Assembly: GCF_900094705.1 (NCBI RefSeq)
Contig: NZ_FMAR01000005.1
Location: 62,001-126,000 of the forward strand
Source of the DNA: Chitinophaga costaii
GTDB taxonomy: Bacteria > Bacteroidota > Bacteroidia > Chitinophagales > Chitinophagaceae
Direction of reading: 5' to 3'
Length of the DNA: 64,000 nt
Shown: in pieces, positions 35,170 through 44,392 of the stretch
Layout: every line of letters begins with the position of its first letter
Position numbering within the stretch: position 1 is the stretch's first letter
The notes under the pieces: model-generated
What the model saw: the letters and a program-made list of their open reading frames with translations, nothing else
Database searches by the model: none
What the model was told of the DNA's origin: nothing
Program-made: the position numbers and the translations under genes

Positions 35170-35406
35170 TCACCGCTTACCAAATTGTTTAAAGGCCTGC
35201 TGCACCTGTAGCCACCAGGGCAAATGCTTACGCTCATTGCGTAAGGCCAACAGGCATTTTGCACACAGGCAGGTTTCATACTGCGTACGGATATACCGAC
35301 GGTCTTCATCGGTGAGCGTTACGGCCTGGCACTGACATTGGGTTATATTGCCCACCTTACATTCAAAATGGGCACCGCAGCGGGCACAGTCTACACTTTC
35401 ATGCAT
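35170..35406 (-). CDS. Cysteine-rich CWC family small protein
   Basis: 78 residues with Cys at 8, 11, 17, 25, 27 plus 'CLCAKCLLALR' near 46-56. The pattern C-x2-C-x5-C...C-x-C then CxCxxC fits the 'cysteine-rich CWC' family and suggests zinc or Fe-S binding. The ending 'KHLPWWLQVQQAFKQFG' is typical. No known function. It lies 12 bp after the FKBP gene's neighbour region and is upstream of pepT on the same strand, maybe co-transcribed. Confidence 0.75.
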   Translation of the reverse strand: MHESVDCARCGAHFECKVGNITQCQCQAVTLTDEDRRYIRTQYETCLCAKCLLALRNERKHLPWWLQVQQAFKQFGKR

Positions 35407-35425
35407 GCATGGGAGGATAAAATAA

Positions 35426-35477
35426 GTTCCGCTTTACCTCTCCTGCCGGTAATCCAACAAAAAAAGTAAAGCGGAAC
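35426..35477 (-). terminator. Hairpin beyond the FKBP gene
   Basis: GTTCCGCTTTAC (35426-35437) and GTAAAGCGGAAC (35466-35477) are perfect 12-bp complements with a 28-base loop that includes an A/T-rich run. It sits between the FKBP stop and the CWC gene start, so it may end the FKBP transcript. Confidence 0.55.
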
Positions 35478-35496
35478 GGTTATGGGTAAAGTGCAA

Positions 35497-35925
35497 TTAT
35501 ACGATCTCTACGAGTTCAATATCAAACGTCAGCGGCTCGCCTGCCAGCGGATGGTTGGCGTCCAGGGTAATAAACTCTTCGTTAATACCTACTACTTTCA
35601 CCTGGAATACCTGGCCTTCATTATTGCTCATCTGAAGGTCCATGCCAATTTCAGGCTTCATATCGGATGGAATATTGGATTTTGGAAAATCCAGCACCAT
35701 TTCCTGATTCTTCGGGCCATAAGCGTCATCTACGGGTATGTGCAAGGTTCTTTTATCGCCAATCTTCATGTCGATCACGCCATTGTCGAATCCCTTGATC
35801 ACCATGCCAGCACCCACCGTAAATTCCAGCGGTGCGCGGCCTTCCGAAGAATCGAAAGTGTTACCATTGTCCAAACGGCCATGGTAGTGTACACGCACGG
35901 TATCGCCCTGTTTTACTGTTTGCAT
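35497..35925 (-). CDS. FKBP-type peptidyl-prolyl isomerase (SlyD-like)
   Basis: 142 residues, no signal peptide. 'QGDTVRVHYHGRLDNGNTFDSSEGRAPLEFTVGAGMVIKGFDNGV' pattern (residues 6-50) is the FKBP core with the inserted flap (IF domain) in the middle, as in SlyD. There is no His-rich tail. It should speed proline isomerisation and act as a chaperone in the cytosol. Confidence 0.9.
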   Translation of the reverse strand: MQTVKQGDTVRVHYHGRLDNGNTFDSSEGRAPLEFTVGAGMVIKGFDNGVIDMKIGDKRTLHIPVDDAYGPKNQEMVLDFPKSNIPSDMKPEIGMDLQMSNNEGQVFQVKVVGINEEFITLDANHPLAGEPLTFDIELVEIV

Positions 35926-36097
35926 AATTAAATTTTAAATCGTTGATTAATGTATCCGCAAGGTAAGTAAAAATGACATTAGCAACGCTTTTGGGCGGCA
36001 GAATACCTGTCATATTAACAGTATCTAACATATGTTTTCCCTGGCGAATACACCTGTTGATTTGGAATTTGCCAACGGGAATTTGACCTTTACATCT

Positions 36098-37267
36098 ATG
36101 CGATACTTCCTCCTGCTCTTAGCCTGTTGCAGCCTGGCGCTGTATAGCAACGCCCAGTCCAGCACCATCATTACGGGTGCGGCCTGTACCGCCAGTTACC
36201 TACCCCTGCTCAAAGGCAAGCGGGTGGCGCTTCTGGTAAACCAAACGGCTACCATAGGCCCTACCCACCTGGTAGATTCCCTGCTGGCCCTGCACGTAAA
36301 TGTGGTGAAGATATTAAGCCCGGAACATGGCTTCCGCGGCAATGCAGACGCCGGCGAATCAGTGAACAACAGCAGCGATGAAAAAACCGGCCTGCCCATC
36401 GTTTCGCTCTATGGCGGCCACCACAAAGCAACCGCCGCCGACCTCTCCAATGTAGATATACTAATCTTTGACATACAGGATGTAGGCGCCCGCTTTTACA
36501 CCTACATTTCCTCCCTCCAGGAGCTTATGGAGGCCGCAGCAGAAAACCACAAGCCCCTGCTGGTGCTGGACCGGCCCAATCCCAACGGGTCTTATGTAGA
36601 TGGTCCCATCCTGGACACGGCCTTTCGCTCTTTTGTAGGCATGCAGCCCATTCCCATCGTTCACGGTATGACCACCGGCGAATACGCCCAACTGCTGAAT
36701 GGTGAAAAATGGCTAGCCCATCACGAACAATGTGAACTCACGGTGATACCCTGCCTGCATTACACCCACCATACCCGCTACGATATTCCAATAATGCCTT
36801 CGCCCAACCTGCCCAATGCCAGCGCCACCTATCTCTATCCTTCGCTCTGCTTGTTCGAGGGTACACCCATCAGCGTAGGCCGTGGCACCGATAAGCCCTT
36901 TCAGCAATTTGGCTCACCACTATTTCCTGATGCAGGTTATCATTTCACCCCAGAAAGCAGGCCCGGAGCCAAAACCCCCGTCCTGCAAAACCAACGCTGT
37001 TACGGCTTCAACCTGCAGGGAGATGCCGGCGAAGTGTATAAAAAATACGGACACCAATTACAATTGCAATGGCTGATCACCGCCTACCAGTTATATCCAG
37101 ACAAAGCCACCTTCTTCACTCCTTTCTTCGACAAGCTGGCTGGGGGCACCCAATTGCGCAAGCAACTGGTAGCAGGTAAAACCGCAGCGGAAATCCGCGC
37201 AAGCTGGGCACCAGGGCTGGCCCGCTTTAAGGCCATCCGCAAAAAATATTTACTTTACGCAGAATAG
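36098..37267 (+). CDS. namZ: DUF1343 / NamZ-like exo-beta-N-acetylmuramidase (GH171-type)
   Basis: The frame is open from 36032, but ATG at 36098 begins a signal peptide (MRYFLLLLACCSLALYSNAQ), giving 389 residues. 'ALLVNQTATIG' (about 48-58), 'SPEHGFRGNADAGESV' (about 75-90), 'SLYGGHHKA' and 'FDIQDVGARFYTYISSL' (about 121-137) are the hallmark blocks of the family, and 'LDRPNPNG' follows. NamZ releases terminal MurNAc from peptidoglycan fragments for cell-wall recycling; whether this homologue has that activity is inferred from the family. A short downstream gap leads to fmt on the same strand (18 bp), suggesting an operon. Confidence 0.85.
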   Translation: MRYFLLLLACCSLALYSNAQSSTIITGAACTASYLPLLKGKRVALLVNQTATIGPTHLVDSLLALHVNVVKILSPEHGFRGNADAGESVNNSSDEKTGLPIVSLYGGHHKATAADLSNVDILIFDIQDVGARFYTYISSLQELMEAAAENHKPLLVLDRPNPNGSYVDGPILDTAFRSFVGMQPIPIVHGMTTGEYAQLLNGEKWLAHHEQCELTVIPCLHYTHHTRYDIPIMPSPNLPNASATYLYPSLCLFEGTPISVGRGTDKPFQQFGSPLFPDAGYHFTPESRPGAKTPVLQNQRCYGFNLQGDAGEVYKKYGHQLQLQWLITAYQLYPDKATFFTPFFDKLAGGTQLRKQLVAGKTAAEIRASWAPGLARFKAIRKKYLLYAE

Positions 37268-37285
37268 TTTAAACCGATTGGCACC

Positions 37286-38212
37286 ATGGCAAATTCTAAT
37301 ATTCGCATCGTTTTTATGGGTACACCCGACTTCGCGGTGGCCTCCCTCGATACCTTAGTGCAGCACCATTATAACATTGTAGGCGTGATCACTGCGCCGG
37401 ACAAGCCCGCCGGACGCGGCCTACAGCTCAGCGAAAGCGCGGTGAAAAAATATGCTACCGCCCATAACATCCCGGTATTACAACCGGAAAAACTGAAAAA
37501 TGAGGAGTTTCTCGCCGCCCTCCGCGCCCTGCAGGCAGACCTGCAAGTGGTGGTGGCTTTTCGTATGCTGCCGGAAGTAGTGTGGAATATGCCACCAATG
37601 GGTACTATCAACGTTCATGCTTCCCTGCTGCCTGACTATCGCGGCGCAGCACCGATCAACTGGGCCGTGATCAATGGCGAAAAACAATCCGGCGTTACCA
37701 CCTTTAAATTGCAACAGGCTATCGATACCGGTAATATCTTATTTAGTGCTACTGTACCCATCCGGGAAGACGAAACCGCTGGTGAGTTGCACGACGACCT
37801 CATGCAAACCGGCGCCTCCCTGCTGCTGAAAACCGTGGAAGCCCTTGCCAGTGGCAATTTCCAGGAAACCCCTCAGCCTACGGTAGTCAATGCCAAACAT
37901 GCTCCAAAGATCTTTAAAGAAGACTGCCAGATCAATTGGGAAAAACCCGTAGCCGAAATCTATAACCTGGTACGCGGCCTTAGCCCCTATCCTACCGCGT
38001 GGACAATGCTGCACCATAAAACACTGAAGATCTTCAAAGCTGCAAAAGAACTCACTATCCCCCAGGAAGCGCCAGGAACGCCGCTCTCCGACCATAAGAC
38101 CTTCCTGAAATTCGCTACCCCGGATGGATATTTACAAATACTAACCCTGCAACTGGAAGGCAAAAAACAAATGGAAGTGGAAGAATTTTTAAGAGGTTAC
38201 CGCTTCGCATAA
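37286..38212 (+). CDS. fmt: Methionyl-tRNA formyltransferase
   Basis: 308 residues. 'FMGTPDFAVASLDTL' (about 10-24), the SLLP motif in 'HASLLPDYRGAAPINWAVINGE' (about 112-132) with the catalytic Asn/His/Asp arrangement, and the C-terminal OB-fold domain (about 210-300). It formylates initiator Met-tRNA using 10-formyl-THF. The gene order namZ-fmt has an 18 bp gap. Confidence 0.96.
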   Translation: MANSNIRIVFMGTPDFAVASLDTLVQHHYNIVGVITAPDKPAGRGLQLSESAVKKYATAHNIPVLQPEKLKNEEFLAALRALQADLQVVVAFRMLPEVVWNMPPMGTINVHASLLPDYRGAAPINWAVINGEKQSGVTTFKLQQAIDTGNILFSATVPIREDETAGELHDDLMQTGASLLLKTVEALASGNFQETPQPTVVNAKHAPKIFKEDCQINWEKPVAEIYNLVRGLSPYPTAWTMLHHKTLKIFKAAKELTIPQEAPGTPLSDHKTFLKFATPDGYLQILTLQLEGKKQMEVEEFLRGYRFA

Positions 38213-38238
38213 AAAAAAGGCCTGTCGCAAAACAGGCC
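38211..38238 (-). terminator. Terminator of the LysM gene
   Basis: GGCCTGT (38219-38225) pairs with ACAGGCC (38232-38238); on the minus strand the stem is followed by TTTTTTTT, just at the end of fmt on the other strand. Confidence 0.8.
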
Positions 38239-38266
38239 ATTGATAAAAATATTTAATCTGTAATGA

Positions 38267-39274
38267 TTACTCCACGTAACTCAGCTCACAATAGAATTTA
38301 GCATCCGAAGTAGACAATGCCGCCATGGAAGCGTCGCTCAGCTTAATGATAAGTCCTGCATTCTGCTTCAGTTGCGGGATAGCATCCAGCACCTTGGCGT
38401 AAATAAATTTACCATTCAGCGGATTAGTTACTTTGATAATAGTGCCACGGGGTGCGGAGTTATGCAACGCGTAGTACTTGCCGGAATTTAACACCGCATT
38501 GCTCTTAAACCAGCCGCCAGGACCTTTCTCCGTCTTTACATCCTTACCTTTGATTTGCTGGCTGAAAATACTTTCAAAGCTCACACCAGCCGGCGTACTC
38601 ACCGGCATAGCAATCACCGGGGCAGGATCGCTGGCAGGAGTGGCGGTAGCAGGTGGTGCAGTTGTTGCTGCCGGAGTAGTAGCTACTGGTTTAGAAACCT
38701 CCGGAGTGGAAGGCTGCGGTTTGGCAGCCGGTTCCGTACTAGCTACCGGTGGTGGTGGTGCCACCGTGGCAGGGGGAACGGATGCAACACCGCCATGTGC
38801 CAGGGCAGCCGCACTGGCGCCGCCTTTTACATAACCAATCACTACATAACTGTCTTTCTGCAAACCATCGCCGGAAAAGTTATTCCAGTGACGGATATTA
38901 TCGATAGGTACTTTATTATAATTTTGGCTTACCCGGTACAACGTTTCCTTTTCGGCCACCCGGTGGTATACCGGATGCAAGCTGGCGCCGGGGGCGCTGC
39001 TGGCTGCCTGGGTGAAGTTGGCCGCCGTTAGCGGAATTTTCACGCTCTCTCCTATTTGCACTCCTTTTTCAAAAGGCAGTTTATTGATCGTGGCAATATC
39101 CTTGGCCGGCAATCCATATGCGCGGCTCAGGCTATAAAAAGTTTCCCCTTTCCTGACCTTATGCGACAGGAAAAGATTGGGCGTTGTTCCCTGCACCTGC
39201 AATGTATCCTGCGCCTGTACACCCGCCGCGGTACCCATTGCCAACACTGCCCATGTCATAATCGTTTTTAACAT
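38267..39274 (-). CDS. Secreted LysM-repeat protein with RlpA-like C-terminal domain
   Basis: The frame is open from 39334, but ATG at 39274 (MLKTIMTWAVLAMGTAAGVQAQ) starts the signal peptide; product 334 residues. Two LysM modules: 'HKVRKGETFYSLSRAYGLPAKDIATINKLP' pattern (about 37-66) and 'YHRVAEKETLYRVSQNYNKVPIDNIRHWNNF' pattern (about 104-134), each with the peptidoglycan-binding motif. A Pro/Ala/Thr-rich linker (about 160-235) follows, then a double-psi beta-barrel (RlpA-like) segment 'YYALHNSAPRGTIIKVTNP' (about 266-285). It probably binds peptidoglycan in the periplasm. The RlpA domain lacks a clear catalytic Asp/His pair in the visible part. Confidence 0.8.
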   Translation of the reverse strand: MLKTIMTWAVLAMGTAAGVQAQDTLQVQGTTPNLFLSHKVRKGETFYSLSRAYGLPAKDIATINKLPFEKGVQIGESVKIPLTAANFTQAASSAPGASLHPVYHRVAEKETLYRVSQNYNKVPIDNIRHWNNFSGDGLQKDSYVVIGYVKGGASAAALAHGGVASVPPATVAPPPPVASTEPAAKPQPSTPEVSKPVATTPAATTAPPATATPASDPAPVIAMPVSTPAGVSFESIFSQQIKGKDVKTEKGPGGWFKSNAVLNSGKYYALHNSAPRGTIIKVTNPLNGKFIYAKVLDAIPQLKQNAGLIIKLSDASMAALSTSDAKFYCELSYVE

Positions 39275-39502
39275 ATTCCTGGTAATTTTCTTTTTATGGG
39301 AACGAATATAGGCGTTAAAATTGACAACCCCCAACTACGCTCCCGCTATGTATTTGGCCTTAAACGTTGAATTTGAAGGCTTATTGCAGCTATATCGCTT
39401 CCCGTTATTCAAAAATCATTCCGTGCTGCGCCATTCCAGCGCTTTCTGTAAAATTTCTTTAAGCATACGCAGTTTCCCGCGCATAAACACTAAGGCATGG
39501 AA

Positions 39503-40852
39503 TTATTGCGCATCCCGGATCCTTCCCGCCAGTTTTTCGGCGCTGGAAATAATATTGGGTACTGATACACCCTGCACATAATTTCCCGCAACATACAGAC
39601 CCGGATGCCCCGCTTCGAAACGGGCCACTTTATTACGCACCTCCGCGTAACCTACGTTTAGCTGGGGTATAGCCTTCTCCCATACCTGGAAGTTTTTCAT
39701 GACCGGCTGTACTTTTATACCGAGTAAGGCATTCACTTCCGCAATCACCTGCTGCTGCAACATTTCGGCAGGTTGCTGTAATACTTCCTGTTGCTGGGCG
39801 CCACCTATGAATACCGTAAAAAGCACCTTGCCTTCCGGTGCCTTAAAGGGGAAAATAGCACTGTTATAAATCAGGCCCAGAAAATGTTTTTGCTCGGCGG
39901 AAGGCACCAAAAAACCAAAACCATCGGGAATAGCTGGCAACTCATTTTTATCATATCCCAGGTGCAGCACCCCCATAGCAGGGTATTCGATCTGGCGCAA
40001 AGCAGCCGCCAGCGAGTAGTCCAACGTTTCAATGGCATAAGCCGTGGCATAGGCCGGGGCGGCAAATACCACCTGCGATGCTTTGAGCGTAGACACGAGC
40101 CCATTGATGGAAACACTCAGTTCATAACTCCCATCTTCGGCCAGCCATACACCGGTAACTTTATTATTCAGTTGCAAATCCTTTCCCAGTAAGGCTCCCA
40201 GCCTATCGGCCAGCAACCCGTTGCCCCCTTTCATCGTCACAATTTTTCGACCTCCCATGCCTTTACTTTTCATCATGCCTTTTATAACACTGCCATATTG
40301 CTTTTCCCAGTCTGACAGCATGGGCATTACTTCCTGTATAGACAAGCGATCCACATTGCCCGCATAAATGCCCGATAATACCGGATCAAAAACGTAGGTG
40401 GCTATCTCCTTCCCAAACCGGCGCGTCACGAAATCCGCCACAGTTTCTTCTGTATTGGCAGCACCACGCTTGCGGAAAATTTCAGTGAATAAGCGCCACT
40501 TCGCGGCCCCGCTCAGGAATCTGGAACTAATAATCTTGAAGGGATGCGGAGATATAGCATGTACTTTGTTATTGCGCACCAGGAAACGATGCTTGCCGGC
40601 TGCACTGGCTTCTACAAGCAGCTCACCCAGGCCAAGCCCCTCAAAATACGCGCGGAGCGCTGGCGACATGGCAATGCTATTAGGTCCTGCATCCAGTTCA
40701 AAGCCCGCTACATGCAGGGATTTAATCACACCTCCCGGACGGCCGGAGGCTTCTAATACACGATAGGGAACTCCTTGCTGCTGGAGGGCATACCCCAGAC
40801 TAAGCCCGGACAATCCCCCCCCCACAACGATAACAGGATGTTGCTTGTTCAT
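39503..40852 (-). CDS. hemY: Protoporphyrinogen/coproporphyrinogen oxidase (HemY type)
   Basis: 449 residues. FAD-binding 'VIVVGGGLSGLSLGYALQQQG' (about 8-28) and 'FELDAGPNSI' (about 51-60), then 'GMKGGNGLL'-type and 'GNYVQGVSVP' (about 425-434) motifs typical of oxygen-dependent HemG/HemY flavoproteins. It oxidises (proto- or copro-)porphyrinogen. With hemF and ferrochelatase nearby, the protoporphyrin-dependent route is likely, so protoporphyrinogen is the probable substrate. It follows hemH on the minus strand by 94 bp. Confidence 0.92.
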   Translation of the reverse strand: MNKQHPVIVVGGGLSGLSLGYALQQQGVPYRVLEASGRPGGVIKSLHVAGFELDAGPNSIAMSPALRAYFEGLGLGELLVEASAAGKHRFLVRNNKVHAISPHPFKIISSRFLSGAAKWRLFTEIFRKRGAANTEETVADFVTRRFGKEIATYVFDPVLSGIYAGNVDRLSIQEVMPMLSDWEKQYGSVIKGMMKSKGMGGRKIVTMKGGNGLLADRLGALLGKDLQLNNKVTGVWLAEDGSYELSVSINGLVSTLKASQVVFAAPAYATAYAIETLDYSLAAALRQIEYPAMGVLHLGYDKNELPAIPDGFGFLVPSAEQKHFLGLIYNSAIFPFKAPEGKVLFTVFIGGAQQQEVLQQPAEMLQQQVIAEVNALLGIKVQPVMKNFQVWEKAIPQLNVGYAEVRNKVARFEAGHPGLYVAGNYVQGVSVPNIISSAEKLAGRIRDAQ

Positions 40853-40946
40853 AATCTGAAAAAATTAAGCACTATAGGCTTTACAGCACAAAAGAATGAC
40901 GGAGCAACTAGCAAAGGATGTGAGCAAAAATAGTTTTTGTTGAACT

Positions 40947-41984
40947 TTATGGTTGGATAAGTTGCCTGCACCATTTCCCAATAGCTTGTACCCACATCGG
41001 ATGCAGGTTCATGCAGGGAATCATTGTAAAGCTTTCCCCCCCGCTTTCCAGGAAACTGTGCTTGCCTTCCATACCAATCTCCTCCAGGGTTTCCAGGCAA
41101 TCAGATACAAAGGCCGGACATACCACCAGCAATTTTTTCTTGCCTTCGGCGGGCAGCTCGGTAAGGCGGCTGGCTGTATATGGTAGCAACCACTGCTCCT
41201 TTCCCAGCCGGGACTGGAAAGAAATGCCCCACTTCTCTTTGGGCAGGTTCAGTGCAGCAGCCACCCTTTCGGAAGTGTGAAATACCTGGTGACGATAACA
41301 AAATTCGTGCGCCGGCGATGCCACATGGCAACAATCATCCACTTTCAGGCAATGCGTTTTGGTGATATCGCCTTTTCGTATATGCCTTTCCGGTACCCCG
41401 TGGTAACTAAACAATACATGATCATAGTCTTGTTCCAGATAAGGTTGCATACAAGCAGCCTGCGCCTGTATGTAATCCTCATTCCCGTAATAAGGTGGTA
41501 TGGTGGTTAGTTTAAATTTGTATTTTTTCCTTTTATGGATCGCCTTGGCATAATCCACCGCCGTTTCATAGGAAGACATAGCGTAATGTGGATATAAGGG
41601 CAACAAGATCACCTCCTTTAAGCGGGGATTTTTAGCCAGCAGCTCATCATAAGCAGCTTGCGGAGAGGGATTGCCATAACGCATGGCAATGGTAACGGGT
41701 ATGTCTTGCAATTCGTCCTGCACAGCAGCTTGCAGTTGCTTGGTAAGCACCACCAGGGGCGAACCTTCCGGCCACCAAATACGTTTGTAAGCCTCCGCAC
41801 TCTGGGGCGAACGACGCGGTACAATGATGCCGCCTACCAGTAATAAACGTAACAGATAAGGATAATCAATCACCTTTTTATCCATCAGAAACTCCATCAG
41901 ATACCGCTTCACATCGGGCACCTCCGTACTCTCTGGCGAACCTAAATTCATTAAAATGATCCCCTTGTCTGTTACTGCTTCCAT
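40947..41984 (-). CDS. hemH: Ferrochelatase, possibly with a [2Fe-2S] cluster
   Basis: The frame is open to 42047, but ATG at 41984 (MEAVTDKGIILMNLGSPES) gives 345 residues. 'LLPLYPHYAMSS' (about 127-138) and 'FSYHGVPERHIRKGD' (about 192-206) with catalytic His195 define ferrochelatase. Residues 212, 218, 219 and 229 are all cysteines within an 18-residue stretch. Some microbial ferrochelatases carry a [2Fe-2S] cluster held by four cysteines close together in such an internal segment, so this one probably has a cluster, which would make heme production sensitive to oxidants. It inserts Fe2+ into protoporphyrin. It is divergent from hemA. Confidence 0.94.
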   Translation of the reverse strand: MEAVTDKGIILMNLGSPESTEVPDVKRYLMEFLMDKKVIDYPYLLRLLLVGGIIVPRRSPQSAEAYKRIWWPEGSPLVVLTKQLQAAVQDELQDIPVTIAMRYGNPSPQAAYDELLAKNPRLKEVILLPLYPHYAMSSYETAVDYAKAIHKRKKYKFKLTTIPPYYGNEDYIQAQAACMQPYLEQDYDHVLFSYHGVPERHIRKGDITKTHCLKVDDCCHVASPAHEFCYRHQVFHTSERVAAALNLPKEKWGISFQSRLGKEQWLLPYTASRLTELPAEGKKKLLVVCPAFVSDCLETLEEIGMEGKHSFLESGGESFTMIPCMNLHPMWVQAIGKWCRQLIQP

Positions 41985-42008
41985 ATTAGTGCTTGTCCGA
42001 AATTGCTG

Positions 42009-42016
42009 CAAATGTA
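42009..42016 (-). promoter_or_regulatory. -7 box of hemH
   Basis: TACATTTG on the minus strand, 25 bp before the hemH start. TTGTCCG (41993-41999) and CGGACAA (42038-42044) are exact inverted repeats on either side of it, which may be an operator. Confidence 0.55.
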
Positions 42017-42156
42017 ACCTGTTGTACACGGGTTTCCCGGACAACAAATGTCATATAATTGTTGAATCCAGCATTAAATGTAAAGATGACGAAAATCATT
42101 TTTCCGTGTACTTACTTTACAGGGATAGAAATGACATACAAGTGACAGCTACCCCG

Positions 42157-42186
42157 TTGGCATTGCGATGCGTGCAAGTACATTTG
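42157..42186 (+). promoter_or_regulatory. Promoter of the hemACDEFBL operon
   Basis: TTG at 42157-42159 and TACATTTG at 42179-42186 are 19 bp apart, a strong Bacteroidota promoter, 25 bp before the hemA start. Confidence 0.7.
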
Positions 42187-42211
42187 CATCCGGAAGCTTA
42201 TTAGAAAGAAA

Positions 42212-43465
42212 ATGCAGGTCAGTCATTCAAGAGATATAGCCAATTTTTTCGTCGTCGGGATTAATTACAAAAAAACAGATGCCGCTATCCGTGGTTTATT
42301 TGCGATCAATCCATCGCAGTATGAACAACTTTTAGCTCATGGAAAGAGTGTGCAACTAAACGACTTCTTCATACTTTCTACGTGCAACAGGACGGAGATA
42401 TACGGTTTTGCCAATCAGGCGCAAGATTTTATGGAACTGCTCTGCCGGGAAACCAATGGAAACCTGGAACAGTTTGAACAGATCGCTTACGTTAAAAAAG
42501 GGGAAGAAGCCATCCGTCATCTCTATCAGGTAGGCACCGGGCTGGATTCTCAGATACTGGGTGATTATGAAGTTGTAGGTCAGATACGCAACGCCGCCAA
42601 ATTTTCCAAACAACAGCAATGCCTGGGCGGATTCCTGGAAAGACTGGTCAACAGTGTGGTACAAGTATCCAAACTGATTAAGAATGAAACCTCCCTCAGC
42701 GCCGGCACCGTATCTGTAGCATTTGCTGCCGTACGTTTGCTGGGAAACAGGGTACCCGATATTAAAAATAAAAACATCGTATTGCTGGGCGTAGGAAAGA
42801 TAGGCCGCAATACCTGCAAAAACATGATGGATTACCTGGGCACTTCCAATATTACCCTGGTAAACCGCACCGCAGCCGCAGCAGTAGAATTTGCCTGTGC
42901 CCATGGTTTGCAGCACGCCCCCATAGAATCACTGGAACCTGTACTGCATGCAGCAGACGTAATACTGGTAGCCACCAATGCTCCACAACCTACCGTATTG
43001 GCCCGCTACTTCGAAAATACTTCCCCCAAATTTGTGATAGATCTTTCCATTCCCTTTAACGTGGAAGATAAAGTAAGAACACTCCCCCATGTGCAGGTTG
43101 TAAATGTAGATGAACTTTCAAAAGTGCAGGATGAAACCCTGCAAATGCGCCAACACGAAATTCCCAAAGCCATCGCCATTATTGATGAGCATATGCAGGA
43201 ATTCCTCTACTGGTTCCGCATGCGCAAACACGCCGTGGTACTTAAAGCCGTGAAAGAGAAGTTAACGGAAATACATAGCAAAGAAATTCAGCAACAAAAA
43301 AATAACGCCGGTTTTCAATTAGAGGATATAGAAGAAGTTTCTTCCCGTATTATACAAAAAATGATCAATCTGATGGCGGGAAAAGTGCGCAGGGATACAG
43401 AGAAGAGCGACCAGTACATCGCATTGATCAACGATATTTTTGAAGCCGGTGTGAACCAGGATTAA
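42212..43465 (+). CDS. hemA: Glutamyl-tRNA reductase
   Basis: 417 residues. The catalytic Cys is C58 in 'ILSTCNRTEIYGF' (about 54-66); the NADPH-binding block 'VLLGVGKIGRNTCKNM' is at about 190-205. It reduces Glu-tRNA(Glu) to glutamate-1-semialdehyde, the committed step of the C5 heme pathway. It is first in an operon of seven heme genes, 3 bp before hemC, and its promoter faces that of hemH. Confidence 0.96.
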   Translation: MQVSHSRDIANFFVVGINYKKTDAAIRGLFAINPSQYEQLLAHGKSVQLNDFFILSTCNRTEIYGFANQAQDFMELLCRETNGNLEQFEQIAYVKKGEEAIRHLYQVGTGLDSQILGDYEVVGQIRNAAKFSKQQQCLGGFLERLVNSVVQVSKLIKNETSLSAGTVSVAFAAVRLLGNRVPDIKNKNIVLLGVGKIGRNTCKNMMDYLGTSNITLVNRTAAAAVEFACAHGLQHAPIESLEPVLHAADVILVATNAPQPTVLARYFENTSPKFVIDLSIPFNVEDKVRTLPHVQVVNVDELSKVQDETLQMRQHEIPKAIAIIDEHMQEFLYWFRMRKHAVVLKAVKEKLTEIHSKEIQQQKNNAGFQLEDIEEVSSRIIQKMINLMAGKVRRDTEKSDQYIALINDIFEAGVNQD

Positions 43466-43468
43466 TAC

Positions 43469-44392
43469 ATGCAACAACAGATTCGGATAGGAACCCGTGA
43501 AAGCCAGCTTGCATTATGGCAGGCCCACCGGGTACAGGATTTACTACACGCCGCCGGTTACAGCACCGTGCTGGTACCCATCAAAAGCGAAGGCGATATC
43601 GACCTGGTAACGCCTCTTTATGAAATAGGTGTACAAGGCATTTTTACAAAAACACTGGATGCAGCCCTGCTCAGCGGCCGTATAGACATTGCGGTACATT
43701 CCCTCAAAGACGTACCCACCCAAATGCCCAAAAATATTGTTACCGCAGCCGTCCTGGAACGTGGTCCAGTGAAGGATCTCCTGGTATATAAAGAAGACGT
43801 TCGCTGGATGCAGCAGGCCGATTACGTGGCCCACATTGCCACCAGCAGCACCCGCCGCAAGGCACAGTGGCTACGCCGCTTCCCGCAACACCAGTTGCAT
43901 AACCTGCGGGGTAATGTGAATACCCGCCTGCAAAAATTAAACAGTGAACCCTGGAACGGGGCCATCTTCGCTGCAGCTGGCCTGGAACGCATAGGCCTCC
44001 GCCCTGCCAACGCAGTGGAGTTAGACTGGATGCTGCCTGCACCCGCACAAGGTGCCGTGGTGGCCGTGTGCCGCGAGGATGATAAATTTTCCCGCCAGGC
44101 CTGCACCTCCTTTAACCACGCCCCTACCCGGCTTTGCACCCATATAGAAAGAGATTTCCTTCGTACGCTCATGGGCGGCTGTACCACCCCGATCAGCGCC
44201 TACGCCTATGTAGCTACGAACAATAATATTCAGTTTAATGGGGAAGTGTGCAGCCCCGACGGCACACAAACGCTCACCATAGCACGTACGGCACACGCCA
44301 CCACGGCATACGACCTGGGCGCCGCCGCCGCCAAAATATTACTGGAACAGGGCGCCGCAGACATCGTAACTTTGTCGCGCAATGCTCAATAA
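43469..44392 (+). CDS. hemC: Porphobilinogen deaminase (hydroxymethylbilane synthase)
   Basis: 307 residues. 'RIGTRESQLALWQA' (6-19), catalytic D81 in 'HSLKDVPT' (77-84) and the dipyrromethane-cofactor Cys238 in 'MGGCTTP' (235-241) are all intact. It links four porphobilinogen units. The start follows hemA by 3 bp, and hemD overlaps its end by 11 bp. Confidence 0.97.
   Translation: MQQQIRIGTRESQLALWQAHRVQDLLHAAGYSTVLVPIKSEGDIDLVTPLYEIGVQGIFTKTLDAALLSGRIDIAVHSLKDVPTQMPKNIVTAAVLERGPVKDLLVYKEDVRWMQQADYVAHIATSSTRRKAQWLRRFPQHQLHNLRGNVNTRLQKLNSEPWNGAIFAAAGLERIGLRPANAVELDWMLPAPAQGAVVAVCREDDKFSRQACTSFNHAPTRLCTHIERDFLRTLMGGCTTPISAYAYVATNNNIQFNGEVCSPDGTQTLTIARTAHATTAYDLGAAAAKILLEQGAADIVTLSRNAQ

Noticed and set aside
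38478..39031. Plus-strand frames rich in Ala/Gly/Val or Ser/Arg over the LysM gene
   Set aside because: They are shadows of the Pro/Ala/Thr-rich linker of the LysM protein.
38267..39274. LysM/RlpA protein as an active lytic transglycosylase
   Set aside because: The visible RlpA-like segment lacks a clear catalytic Asp/His pair, so enzymatic activity is not claimed.
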